A stretch of 64,000 bases of DNA, taken from CAVQXR01 sp046330455 (GTDB lineage: Bacteria > Actinomycetota > Thermoleophilia > Gaiellales > Gaiellaceae). Position numbers and translations under genes: made by a program. This document shows positions 34,455 to 42,320 of this stretch, one piece after another. The notes under the pieces are model-generated. The model was not told the origin of the DNA and ran no database searches. It worked only from the letters and a program-made list of their open reading frames with translations. Each line of letters opens with the position of its first letter. Position 1 is the first letter of the stretch. The stretch is taken from NCBI GenBank assembly GCA_046330455.1, contig JAXLSU010000006.1, positions 124,001 to 188,000 of the forward strand, in the 5' to 3' direction.

Positions 34455-34895
34455 CTAGCTGTCGACGGGGCGGGCGGTCTCCGCCTCGACGACCTTCTGG
34501 TCGCCGGCAGGCGCGACGGTCGCGTCGGCGACCTCGACCGAGGCGGCGGGCACCGTCTCGGCGACCGCAGCGGCCGCGGTGGCTCCCTCGGAGCGACGGG
34601 CGAGCGCCTCGCGCACCTCGTCGTCGCTGAGCGCGTCGCGAAGCTCCTGCTCGTCCTCGACCGTGAAGGGGTTCAGGGCGTCCTTGACCGCCTTCTTCGG
34701 GTTCTTGACCGCTCCCATGACCTCGGCGGGCGCCTCGACCGCCTCCTTGAACTCCTTCGGCATGTCGCCGACGGACTCCTTGAACTCGCGCATCTGGCGC
34801 CCCGCGCTGCGGCCGATCTTCGGCACTGCCTTGGCGCCGAAGAGGAGCAGCACGACGAGAACGATGATCCCGATCTCCATGGGGCCGAGGTTCAT
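34455..34895 (-). CDS. tatA: Twin-arginine translocase subunit TatA
   Basis: Small single-span subunit (146 aa) of the Tat export pore. The N-terminal transmembrane helix is MEIGIIVLVVLLLFGAKAVP, followed by the amphipathic helix KIGRSAGRQMREFKESV and a charged tail ending in a low-complexity Ala/Val-rich region. FGAKAVP matches the conserved FG-x-x-KLP hinge. The start ATG 34895 has TACCCT (plus-strand 34903-34908) ending 7 nt upstream, so leaderless expression is likely. tatC is not nearby. Confidence 0.88.
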   Translation of the reverse strand: MNLGPMEIGIIVLVVLLLFGAKAVPKIGRSAGRQMREFKESVGDMPKEFKEAVEAPAEVMGAVKNPKKAVKDALNPFTVEDEQELRDALSDDEVREALARRSEGATAAAAVAETVPAASVEVADATVAPAGDQKVVEAETARPVDS

Positions 34896-34955
34896 GCGCG
34901 GGAGGGTAGCACCTGGGCGGCCCCGAACCGCGCCGGGACAGCGCACAATGGTCGG
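34896..34955. promoter_or_regulatory. Divergent tatA / SirB1-like promoter region
   Basis: The 60-bp gap holds TACCCT for tatA (7 nt before its ATG) and CACAAT at 34944-34949 for the plus-strand gene (6 nt before its GTG). Neither gene has a Shine-Dalgarno site, as expected for leaderless mRNAs. Confidence 0.5.
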
Positions 34956-35606
34956 GTGCCGCCGGACTTCCGGACCCTCGCACGCGCGGACGACGCCCCG
35001 CTCGACGCCCTGGCGCTGGCGCTCGTCGCGGAGCTCCGGGAGGTCGACGCGGCCGGTGCGCTCGCCGAGCTCGACCGGCTCGGGGCGGCCCTCGGGGAGC
35101 TACCGCTCGGGTCGCCGCTCGACCAGGCCCATTCGCTGCGAACGCTCCTGGCGGAGGTCGAGGGGTTCGCCGGCGACCAGTCCGAGTACGACGATCCGGC
35201 CAACTCGATGCTCGATCTCGTCCTCGAGCGGCGCCGGGGACTTCCGATCCTGCTCACGACGGTGTACGTGGAGGCGGCGCGCCGGGCCGGGGTCGCCGTC
35301 TCGGGGGTCGGCCTGCCGGGGCACTTCCTCGCCGGGATCTTCGCGGGCGAGACGACGCTTCTCCTCGACCCGTTCTCGGGCGGAAGGCTCGTCGTGCCAG
35401 ACGTCGAGCCGGAGGCGATCCGGCCCTGGGGCGCCAGGGAGACGGCCCTGCGGATCCTGAGCAACCTCGTCGGCTCCTACACCCGCCGCGCCGACGTCGC
35501 GAGGGCGATCACGGCCGCCGAGCTGCGGCTCGCGCTGCCGCTCGACGGGCGGACGCAGGCGGCCTTCGAGATCGAGCTGCGCAGCCTTCGCGCCCGCCTC
35601 AACTGA
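34956..35606 (+). CDS. SirB1/transglutaminase-like family protein
   Basis: Soluble protein of 216 aa of the SirB1 N-terminal (transglutaminase-like) family. Conserved features are DDPANSMLDLVLERRRGLPI with LLTTVYVEAARRAGVAVSGV, the histidine in GLPGHFLAGI, and LLLDPFSGGRLV. The usual active-site cysteine is not evident, as in many family members. The GTG start lies 6 nt behind CACAAT. The 3' end overlaps the convergent EamA gene by 8 bp. Biochemical role unknown. Confidence 0.78.
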   Translation: MPPDFRTLARADDAPLDALALALVAELREVDAAGALAELDRLGAALGELPLGSPLDQAHSLRTLLAEVEGFAGDQSEYDDPANSMLDLVLERRRGLPILLTTVYVEAARRAGVAVSGVGLPGHFLAGIFAGETTLLLDPFSGGRLVVPDVEPEAIRPWGARETALRILSNLVGSYTRRADVARAITAAELRLALPLDGRTQAAFEIELRSLRARLN

Positions 35607-36447
35607 GCCTGCGCCGGGCGGTGATCGCGATCCCGGCGCTGGCGACGATCACGAGGACGATCGCGAGGGCCTGCAGGGCGGAGAGCCGCTGGTCGAGCAC
35701 GAGGAATCCGGCGAGAGCGGCGGCGGCCGGCTCGAGGCTCATCAGCACGCCGAACACCCGGGCGGCCAGCGAGCGCAGCGCCTGGAGCTCGAGCGAGTAC
35801 GGGATCACGGACGAGAGCAGGGCGACCGCGAGCCCGATCGCGAGCACCCGGCCGTCGAGGAGCGCCGAGCCCGCCTCGACGATCCCGAACGGCGCGACCG
35901 CGACCGCGCCGACGGCCATCCCGAGCGCCAGCCCGCCCAGGCCCGGGAACGACCTGCCGACCCGTGCGGCGAGCAGGATGTAGAGCGCCCAGAGGGTCGC
36001 GGCGGCGAGCGCGAAGGCGACTCCCGCGGAGTCGAGGCTGCCCCAGTCCCCGCCGGAGAGGAGCGCGATTCCGGCCGCCGCGACCGCGACCCAGCAGGCG
36101 TCGAGCGCGCGGCGGGAGAGGGCGAGCGCGAGCACGAGCGGTCCGGTCATCTCGAGCGTGACGGCGATTCCCTGCGGGATCCGGTCGAGCGCCAGGTAGA
36201 AGCACACGTTCATGCCGGTGAGGACGAGCCCGAACACGACGGCGGTCACGAGCTCGCGTCGCGTGCGCCCGCGGAAGGTGGGGCGCGACACGAGCCCGAG
36301 GACGGCGGCGGCGAGCGCGACCCGCACGAAGGAGGCCCCGATCGGCCCGATCTCGTCGAAGAGCGTCGCACCCAGCGCGGCCCCGAACTGCATCGAGGCG
36401 ACGGCGCCGAGCACGAGCCAGGTTGCCGGCACCGACCTACCGCTCAT
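35599..36447 (-). CDS. EamA/DMT-family exporter, RhtA-like
   Basis: Ten-helix drug/metabolite transporter of 282 aa built of two EamA repeats. RhtA-like features are VASMQFGAALGATLFDEIGP near the start, LDRIPQGIAVTLEMTGPLVL and the second-repeat LEPAAAALAGFLVLDQRLSA. RhtA proteins export threonine and homoserine; export of an amino acid is therefore plausible. It lies 24 bp behind another EamA gene on the same strand. Confidence 0.82.
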   Translation of the reverse strand: MSGRSVPATWLVLGAVASMQFGAALGATLFDEIGPIGASFVRVALAAAVLGLVSRPTFRGRTRRELVTAVVFGLVLTGMNVCFYLALDRIPQGIAVTLEMTGPLVLALALSRRALDACWVAVAAAGIALLSGGDWGSLDSAGVAFALAAATLWALYILLAARVGRSFPGLGGLALGMAVGAVAVAPFGIVEAGSALLDGRVLAIGLAVALLSSVIPYSLELQALRSLAARVFGVLMSLEPAAAALAGFLVLDQRLSALQALAIVLVIVASAGIAITARRRLS

Positions 36448-36471
36448 TCCCGCGTCGTCCTCGCGCAGCGG

Positions 36472-37395
36472 TCATTCGTGGGGAGCGGCTTCGACCTCGA
36501 TCTCGTCGCTCCTCGCGCGCGGACGGAGGCGGGAGATCACGATCCCGCCTGCGATCGCGACGCCGCCGACCCACTGGAGCGGCGCCATCGGCTCCGAGAG
36601 CAGGAGCACGGCGAAGATCGCGCCGAAGAACGGCTGGAGGTTCGCATAGACGGCCGCCCGCGCCGCTCCGACCCGGCTCACGGCGAGGAACCAGACCAGG
36701 TTCGTGAACGCATAGGCGACGACCGCGCTGTACAGAAGGCAGGCAAAGGACAGCGGCTCGACGGCGCCCCAGTCGGTCCGGGCGAGCTCGGGCGCGGCGG
36801 CGGCGAGCAGGACGGGAAGGCAGGCGAGCGAGAGCACCGCGTTCACGCGGTAGGTGCCGTGCTCCCGGACGTACGGAGCGAGGGCGATGGAGTAGAGCGC
36901 GAAGGTCGCGGGCGCGTACAGCGCGAGCAGGATGCCCCCGGGTCCCGTCGACACCTCGCCCGACGCACCGAGCGCGACGAGCGCGACACCGCCGAACGAG
37001 ACCGCGGCGGCGACCCAGCGCCAGGATCCCAGCCGTTCGATCCCGAGCAGCTGCGAGAAGATCCCGGCGAAGATCGGCAGCGTTCCGAACAGGAGCGCGA
37101 TCGCCGTCGTGCTGGCGAAGTCGAACGACCACGCGAAGCCGATCTGGTTCGTCGAGACTGCGAGCATCCCCCACAGGGCGATCCGTCCCAGGTCGCGGCG
37201 CGGGATCGCGAACAGCCGCGTCTGCCGGCGCGCGCCGATCGCGAGGAACACGATGGTGGCGATCGTGAACCTCGGGGCGGCGTACGAGAGCGGGGAGAAC
37301 CCGTGCTCGAGGGCGTACTCCGTGACCGTGAAGTTGAGGCTCCACGCGAGCACGCACGCGAGCAGCATCGCGTCGGCCGCGGTGAGTCGCCGCAC
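36472..37395 (-). CDS. EamA/DMT-family transporter
   Basis: Second EamA transporter (307 aa) with two five-helix repeats: MLLACVLAWSLNFTVTEYAL, GMLAVSTNQIGFAWSFDFAS, TAIALLFGTLPIFAG and, in the second half, VWFLAVSRVGAARAAVYANL, QPFFGAIFAVLLLSEPM. The start GTG 37395 lies four bases after the stop of the upstream dehydrogenase gene, so translation is likely coupled. The substrate is unknown. Pairing of two EamA proteins with a 2-oxoacid dehydrogenase suggests export of a small organic or amino acid. Confidence 0.85.
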   Translation of the reverse strand: MRRLTAADAMLLACVLAWSLNFTVTEYALEHGFSPLSYAAPRFTIATIVFLAIGARRQTRLFAIPRRDLGRIALWGMLAVSTNQIGFAWSFDFASTTAIALLFGTLPIFAGIFSQLLGIERLGSWRWVAAAVSFGGVALVALGASGEVSTGPGGILLALYAPATFALYSIALAPYVREHGTYRVNAVLSLACLPVLLAAAAPELARTDWGAVEPLSFACLLYSAVVAYAFTNLVWFLAVSRVGAARAAVYANLQPFFGAIFAVLLLSEPMAPLQWVGGVAIAGGIVISRLRPRARSDEIEVEAAPHE

Positions 37396-37399
37396 GGCG

Positions 37400-38452
37400 C
37401 TACCGGTCGGTCCAGCGGGGTGGGTCGACGCCGAGGTCGGCGGCGAGCTGCTCGAGCGCTCCGGCGAGCTCGTCCGAGATCGGGATCCCGTCGGCGAGGC
37501 GCCGGGCGCGCGTCTCGCGCTCGCGCTCGCCGGGGAGGAGAATCCGTTCGACCCCGTCGGCGGGCGGCGTCCCGCGGACCTCGGCGACGAGGCGCTCGAC
37601 GTCCTTCTCGAACTGCTCTCGGGACACGAACACCGCCGGGTCGATCGCGACGAGGAAGTGCCCGACGCCGCCCTCGCGCCGGGCGTGGGCGTCGGCGTCC
37701 GAGCCGAAGGGCGAGCCCGTGAGCACCCCCGCGAGGATCTCGCCGACGAGCGAGAGGCCCGAGCCCTTGTAACCGCCGATCGGGGCGAGCGAGCCCGCCG
37801 CGAGCGCGGCGGCGGCATCCGTGGTCGGGCGCCCCTGTCCGTCGAATGCCCAGCCGGACGGGATCGGTCGTCCTTCGGCCGCGGCGAGCCGGATCCGGCC
37901 GTAGGCGACCTGGGAGAGCGCCATGTCGAGCACGATCGGCGGCTCCGGAGCACGGCGGGGGATCCCGCAGGCGATCGGGTTGTTCCCGAGCAGCGGGAGC
38001 GTGCCGCCTGCCGGGGCGATCACCGGCGCCGACGTCGTCGTGACCCAGCCGATCATCCCCTGCTCGGCGGCACGGATCACGTAGAGGGCGCCCATCCCGA
38101 AGTGGTGGCTGTTCTGGACGCCGGCGAGCGCGATTCCGTGCTCCCGGGCGAGCTCGACCGCCGTGTCCATGGCGAGCAGGGAGGGCGCGTACCCGTAGCC
38201 GCCGTCGGCGTCGACGAGGGCGGTGGCGCCGAGCCGTGCGATCACCGAGACCCTGGGGTCCGGGTTGATCTCGCCCGTCCGGATCGACGCGGCGTACTGC
38301 GGGAGCCGTACGGCGCCGTGGCTGTCGACACCGCGCAGGTTCGCCTCCGCAATCCCGGTGGCAACCGTCCGGGCGTGCTTCGGCGCGAGCCCCACCGCGC
38401 CCACCACCCGCTCGGCGAAGGTCCGGAGGTCGGCGACGGCAATCGTCGGCAC
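37400..38452 (-). CDS. Ldh-family (type 2 malate/L-lactate) oxidoreductase
   Basis: NAD(P)H-dependent 2-oxoacid reductase of 350 aa. The fold-specific motifs are ANLRGVDSHGAVRLPQY (catalytic His and Arg), GVQNSHHFGMGALYVI, LLGNNPIACGIPR, VLDMALSQVAYGRI and GGYKGSGLSLVGEILAG. Members reduce malate, lactate, ureidoglycolate, sulfolactate or delta1-piperideine-2-carboxylate; I cannot choose among these. The GTG start follows TAGAGT by 7 nt (leaderless). It leads a three-gene unit with the two EamA transporters. Confidence 0.88.
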   Translation of the reverse strand: MPTIAVADLRTFAERVVGAVGLAPKHARTVATGIAEANLRGVDSHGAVRLPQYAASIRTGEINPDPRVSVIARLGATALVDADGGYGYAPSLLAMDTAVELAREHGIALAGVQNSHHFGMGALYVIRAAEQGMIGWVTTTSAPVIAPAGGTLPLLGNNPIACGIPRRAPEPPIVLDMALSQVAYGRIRLAAAEGRPIPSGWAFDGQGRPTTDAAAALAAGSLAPIGGYKGSGLSLVGEILAGVLTGSPFGSDADAHARREGGVGHFLVAIDPAVFVSREQFEKDVERLVAEVRGTPPADGVERILLPGERERETRARRLADGIPISDELAGALEQLAADLGVDPPRWTDR

Positions 38453-38516
38453 GTCGCCGACTCTATCGCCGCCCCGGGCCGCGCCCGCCGGTACTGACGT
38501 CTGGTAGTTTCGCGCC
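38453..38516. promoter_or_regulatory. Divergent Ldh-type / cupin promoter region
   Basis: The 64-bp gap contains TAGAGT on the minus strand (plus-strand 38465-38460) 7 nt before the dehydrogenase GTG, and TAGTTT (38505-38510) 6 nt before the cupin GTG. Confidence 0.5.
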
Positions 38517-38876
38517 GTGGCGGCCGCGCCGAGCAGCAGGATCGTTCACCTCGGAGCCCGGGGAGCCGAGCCGATCGCTGTGGACGGCGCGCGCGGTGTC
38601 ACGGGCCTCCCGCTGCTCGACCTCTCGGAGGGCACCGGCGGGTTCGACTTCCGGGCGGTGGCGATCGCGCCCGGAGGCGTGTCGGCCGACCACTCCCACC
38701 CGTGGGAGCAGGCGAACTACGTGCTCCGGGGTAGGGGCCGGGTCTGGCTCGGCGAGGACGTCCACGAGGTGGGCCCGGACGACTTCGTCTACGTCGCTCC
38801 CGACGTCCGGCACGTGTTCGAGAACGCCGGCGACGAGGAGCTCGTGCTGCTCGCCGCCCGGGGCGCCCGGGCGTAG
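38517..38876 (+). CDS. Small cupin-domain protein
   Basis: Single-domain cupin of 119 aa. Motif 1 is ADHSHPWEQANYVLRGRGRV, with two His and a Glu as likely metal ligands, and motif 2 is DFVYVAPDVRHVFENAGD with the third His. It may be a small dioxygenase, isomerase or sensor; there is no way to tell. Its stop codon TAG is part of the TAGGAT -10 box of the next gene. Confidence 0.82.
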   Translation: MAAAPSSRIVHLGARGAEPIAVDGARGVTGLPLLDLSEGTGGFDFRAVAIAPGGVSADHSHPWEQANYVLRGRGRVWLGEDVHEVGPDDFVYVAPDVRHVFENAGDEELVLLAARGARA

Positions 38877-38887
38877 GATCGACCCCC

Positions 38888-40243
38888 GTGCACCGCTGGA
38901 CGGCGGAGGACGACCGGATCGCGCAGGAGGTTCTCGCCTACGCGCGTGACCGGTTGAGGCTCGACCCCGTTCCGCTCGACCGCCCGCTCTCGCCGCGTGT
39001 GCTCGAGGAGCTCGCGGGTCAGACGGTGACGGCGAGCGGGCTCGGAGCCGAGGAGGCGTTCAGGGTCTTCAGGGACATCCTCGCGCCGGCGACGATCTCG
39101 GTCGACAACCCTCGCTTCCTCTCGTTCATCCCCGCCGCGCCGAGCGATCTCGCGATGCTGTTCGACCTCGTCGTCGCCGCCTCGTCGATCTACGGAGGAA
39201 CATGGCTCGAAGGCGCGGGCGCCGTCTACGCGGAGAACCAGGCGCTGCGCTGGGTGGCCGACCTCGTCGGGTTCCCGCCCGGTGCGGGCGGGTGCTTCGT
39301 GTCCGGGGGAACGGCCGGCAACCTGGCGGCGCTCGTATCGGCGCGGCAGGCGGCGCTCGAGCGGCGCGGCGGCGTCCGGCCGGCGCGCTGGCGTGTGCTC
39401 GCATCGGTGGAGGCGCACTCGTCGGTCGCGACCGCGGCCCGGGTGATGGACGTGGAGGTCGTCGACGTCGCCTCCGACGACCAGGGCAGGATGTGGGGCG
39501 AGGCCGTTCGCGAGACGCTCGACGGGATCGACGACGAGGGGGCAGTCTTTGCCGTCGTCGCGAGCGCCGGGACGACGAACCTCGGCGTCGTCGACGATCT
39601 CGCCGGGGTCGCGGAGAGCTGCCGGGCCCGCGGGGTGTGGCTGCACGTCGACGGCGCCTACGGCGGAGCGGCGCTCGCGGCGCCATCGGCGCGGCACCTC
39701 TTCGACGGCATCGAGCAGGCCGACTCGTTCGTCGTCGACCCGCACAAGTGGCTGTTCGCTCCGTACGACTGCGCGGCGCTCATCTACCGAGACCCCGAGA
39801 TCGCCCGCCGCGCGCACACCCAGCATGCCGGCTACCTCGAGGCGATCACGACCCGCGACGAGTGGAACCCGTCCGACTACGCCGTCCACCTGACACGGCG
39901 TGCGCGTGGGCTCCCGTTCTGGTTCTCGCTCGCTGCGCACGGAACGAGCGCGTACTCGGCGGCGATCGAGCGAACGCTCGAGGTGGCGCGCGCCGCCGTG
40001 GCCGAGCTCGACGCCCGGCCGTACCTCGAGCGCGTCCACGACCCGATGCTCTCGGTGATCGCGTTTCGCCGGAAGGGCTGGGCTGCGGCCGACTACGAGC
40101 GCTGGTCGGACAGGCTGCTCGCCGACGGCTACGCGTTCGTGCTGCCGACTCGCCACCGCGGCGAGACGATCACCCGGATCGCGATCGTCAACCCGCGCAC
40201 GACGATCGACGACATCCGCGGGATCCTCGACTCGATGGCCTGA
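38888..40243 (+). CDS. PLP-dependent group II amino-acid decarboxylase
   Basis: Fold-type I decarboxylase of 451 aa related to aromatic-amino-acid, glutamate and histidine decarboxylases. The N-terminal DNPRFLSFIPAAPSDLAML segment, FVSGGTAGNLAALVSAR, the PLP-stacking His in EAHSSVATAARV, the Asp in WLHVDGAYGGAAL and the Schiff-base Lys in VVDPHKWLFAPYDCAAL are all present. C-terminal small-domain residues TRIAIVNPRTTIDDI follow. The substrate is probably aromatic or aspartate-like, unresolved. GTG 38888 follows TAGGAT (38874-38879) by 8 nt. Confidence 0.88.
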   Translation: MHRWTAEDDRIAQEVLAYARDRLRLDPVPLDRPLSPRVLEELAGQTVTASGLGAEEAFRVFRDILAPATISVDNPRFLSFIPAAPSDLAMLFDLVVAASSIYGGTWLEGAGAVYAENQALRWVADLVGFPPGAGGCFVSGGTAGNLAALVSARQAALERRGGVRPARWRVLASVEAHSSVATAARVMDVEVVDVASDDQGRMWGEAVRETLDGIDDEGAVFAVVASAGTTNLGVVDDLAGVAESCRARGVWLHVDGAYGGAALAAPSARHLFDGIEQADSFVVDPHKWLFAPYDCAALIYRDPEIARRAHTQHAGYLEAITTRDEWNPSDYAVHLTRRARGLPFWFSLAAHGTSAYSAAIERTLEVARAAVAELDARPYLERVHDPMLSVIAFRRKGWAAADYERWSDRLLADGYAFVLPTRHRGETITRIAIVNPRTTIDDIRGILDSMA

Positions 40244-40267
40244 CGTCGGCGGCGGGGTGCGGCCGGG

Positions 40268-42310
40268 CTACCCCTCGACCGGCGTTGCGGTCGCGCCGAA
40301 GCTCTCGCCGGTGAGGTGGGCGCGCCAGCCGAGCAACACCTCGTGGACGTGCGCGGCCCCGATGAGCTTCGCCTCGGGCAGCGGCAGGTCGACCGGCGAG
40401 AGCACGAACGGCTGGGTCTGGGGGCCGCCCAGCCCGCCGTGGAAGGAGATCAGCTCCTCGAAGGCGCAGCCTTCCTCGGTGTCGTGCTCGTAGAAGCTGC
40501 CCACCATGATGTCGCCGACGTTCGAGAAGCCGTCCGTGCGCAGCAGGTGCCGCGCGGCGGTCGGCGAGAAGGGGGCGAGGGGATCCTCGCCCTCCACGCG
40601 GCCTTCCGCGAGGTAGTTCGTCCCGTGGGCACCGAGGGCGACCGCCCCGTGCTCCTGCGACCTGACGAGCAGCCACCCGATGTGCTCGTGCTCGCGCAGC
40701 GCCGGGAGCAGCCGCGGGTGGCGTGCCTCGATCTCCTCGAGGGTGAGCCGGCGCTTCTCCTCCATGAGGAAGACGAGCCCGAGGTTCCCGGAGCCGAGCA
40801 CGACGACGTCGCGGTCGCTCACGTCGTTCTTGGCCTTCTTCTTCTTCGTCTGCTCGGCCTGGTGTCCCGTGGCCTCGGCGAGCGCATGGCCCATCAGCGA
40901 GTCCGTCTCGTCGCCGCCCTCCGCACCGCCCACCTTGCCGCTCTCCAGCGAGCGCTGAACGAGATCCTCGAGCGTGTAGCCGTTACGCTGCTTGAAGGTC
41001 GCTCCCTGCGTCTGCCCGTGATCGGAGAGGACGACGATCGCGTAGGGCCGCGGGGCGTAGCGCCTTGCCCGGTCGATCCGCCCGAACTGCTGGTCGAGCT
41101 TGCGCAGCGCCTCGAGCGTGTCGGGGCGCTCGAGCCCGGAGTGGTGGGCGACCTCGTCGTAGCTCGAGAACGTCGAGTAGACGGCCGGGCGGCCCTTCAT
41201 CATGTCGGTGAGGACGCCGTAGACGATCAGGTCGCGCAGCATCACGCAGAGGCCGGCGCGCATGAGCGGGTAGATCCCGCCTCGATGGCCACGTGGCTTG
41301 ACGTCGCGGCGCCGCTGGCGGGCGGCCGCGGTGAGCTCGAGCACCACCTCCCAGATCACGAGCACGAACGTGCGCGTGACGTTGTGGCCGTTCGCGAAGA
41401 AGGCCCGGTAGCCCGGGTTCGCCTTCGTCTCGGCCTCGAACCGGCTCGCGGTCAGGAACAGGTGGTCGGCGCCGCCGGACAGGAGGTTCCCCCGGCTCGC
41501 GCCGCCGTTCGAGAGCAGCCCCGGCCCGACCGAGCAGCGACGCTCGATCTCGGCGCAGTCGGCCGGGGCCGAGCACGCGACGAGCTTGGCACTCTCCTTG
41601 ACGACCCAGCGGAAGGCGGGGATGTCGTCGTTCGAGCCGAGCAGGATCCCGGCCTGGCTCGCCCCGGTCTGCGACGAGAGGTCGGTCTCCCACTCGGTGA
41701 GCCGGTGCGTTCCCTCCTCGAGCCACCGGGCCATGTTCGGGACGTTCCCGTCCCTGACCGCGCGGCGGAGGATCGGAAGCCCGAGGCCGTCGATCTCGAG
41801 GAAGATGATCCCGGGGGCGTCGGTCTCGACGCGCTCGCCCGAACGCTTGGCGAGCCTCGTGGCGATCCGCAGGTCGTAGGTGTCGTCGTCGTTCGCGCCG
41901 ATCACCACCTCGATCACGACGCCGATCGCGGCGACGACGACCGCGGCGAGCAGCGCGGCTCCGAATCCGTCCACCCGGATGTCGTCCGGGGCGATCTTCT
42001 CGGCGAGGAGGAGCATCGCCGCATCGAGGAGCAGGATGAGAACGAAGTCGACGACGAGCGTTAGTGGCAGTCGGATCGCGGCGATGATGGGTGGCAGGAC
42101 GGCGTTCAGGACCGCGACCGCCACGGCCACGGCGAGCGCCGCCCAGAACGATCCGATCTCGACCCCGGGCACGATCCAGGCCGCGAGGAGCAGCGCGAGC
42201 GCGGAGGTCAGCCACATGACGAGGATCCGCCCGAGCCCGAACACGGGCCGTCCGGCCGACCAGCGCGGCCGCTGGCCGTACGCGCCGAAGGAGGGGTGAT
42301 CCCTGCTCAA
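40268..42310 (-). CDS. Membrane-anchored alkaline-phosphatase-fold phosphodiesterase
   Basis: Chimeric protein of 680 aa. The N-terminal 130 residues hold about four hydrophobic segments in the YvlD/phage-holin-4 family pattern (MWLTSALALLLAAWIVPGVE, LAVAVAVAVLNAVLPPIIAA, RLPLTLVVDFVLILLLDAAML). The rest is an alkaline-phosphatase-superfamily catalytic domain: IIFLEIDGLGLPILRRAV, LSSQTGASQAGILLGSNDDI with the Thr/Ser nucleophile region, TFSSYDEVAHHSGLERPDT, VVLSDHGQTQGATF. It resembles nucleotide pyrophosphatase/phosphoglycerol-transferase hydrolases. I start at TTG 42310 because TAGGTT ends 7 nt upstream; an in-frame ATG lies only inside the first helix. Confidence 0.82.
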   Translation of the reverse strand: MSRDHPSFGAYGQRPRWSAGRPVFGLGRILVMWLTSALALLLAAWIVPGVEIGSFWAALAVAVAVAVLNAVLPPIIAAIRLPLTLVVDFVLILLLDAAMLLLAEKIAPDDIRVDGFGAALLAAVVVAAIGVVIEVVIGANDDDTYDLRIATRLAKRSGERVETDAPGIIFLEIDGLGLPILRRAVRDGNVPNMARWLEEGTHRLTEWETDLSSQTGASQAGILLGSNDDIPAFRWVVKESAKLVACSAPADCAEIERRCSVGPGLLSNGGASRGNLLSGGADHLFLTASRFEAETKANPGYRAFFANGHNVTRTFVLVIWEVVLELTAAARQRRRDVKPRGHRGGIYPLMRAGLCVMLRDLIVYGVLTDMMKGRPAVYSTFSSYDEVAHHSGLERPDTLEALRKLDQQFGRIDRARRYAPRPYAIVVLSDHGQTQGATFKQRNGYTLEDLVQRSLESGKVGGAEGGDETDSLMGHALAEATGHQAEQTKKKKAKNDVSDRDVVVLGSGNLGLVFLMEEKRRLTLEEIEARHPRLLPALREHEHIGWLLVRSQEHGAVALGAHGTNYLAEGRVEGEDPLAPFSPTAARHLLRTDGFSNVGDIMVGSFYEHDTEEGCAFEELISFHGGLGGPQTQPFVLSPVDLPLPEAKLIGAAHVHEVLLGWRAHLTGESFGATATPVEG

Positions 42311-42320
42311 GGCCGGAAAC

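Noticed and set aside
33486..34955. Long plus-strand frame leading into the SirB1-like gene
   Set aside because: It is antisense to the MFS and tatA genes; the real start is the GTG at 34956 behind a -10 box.
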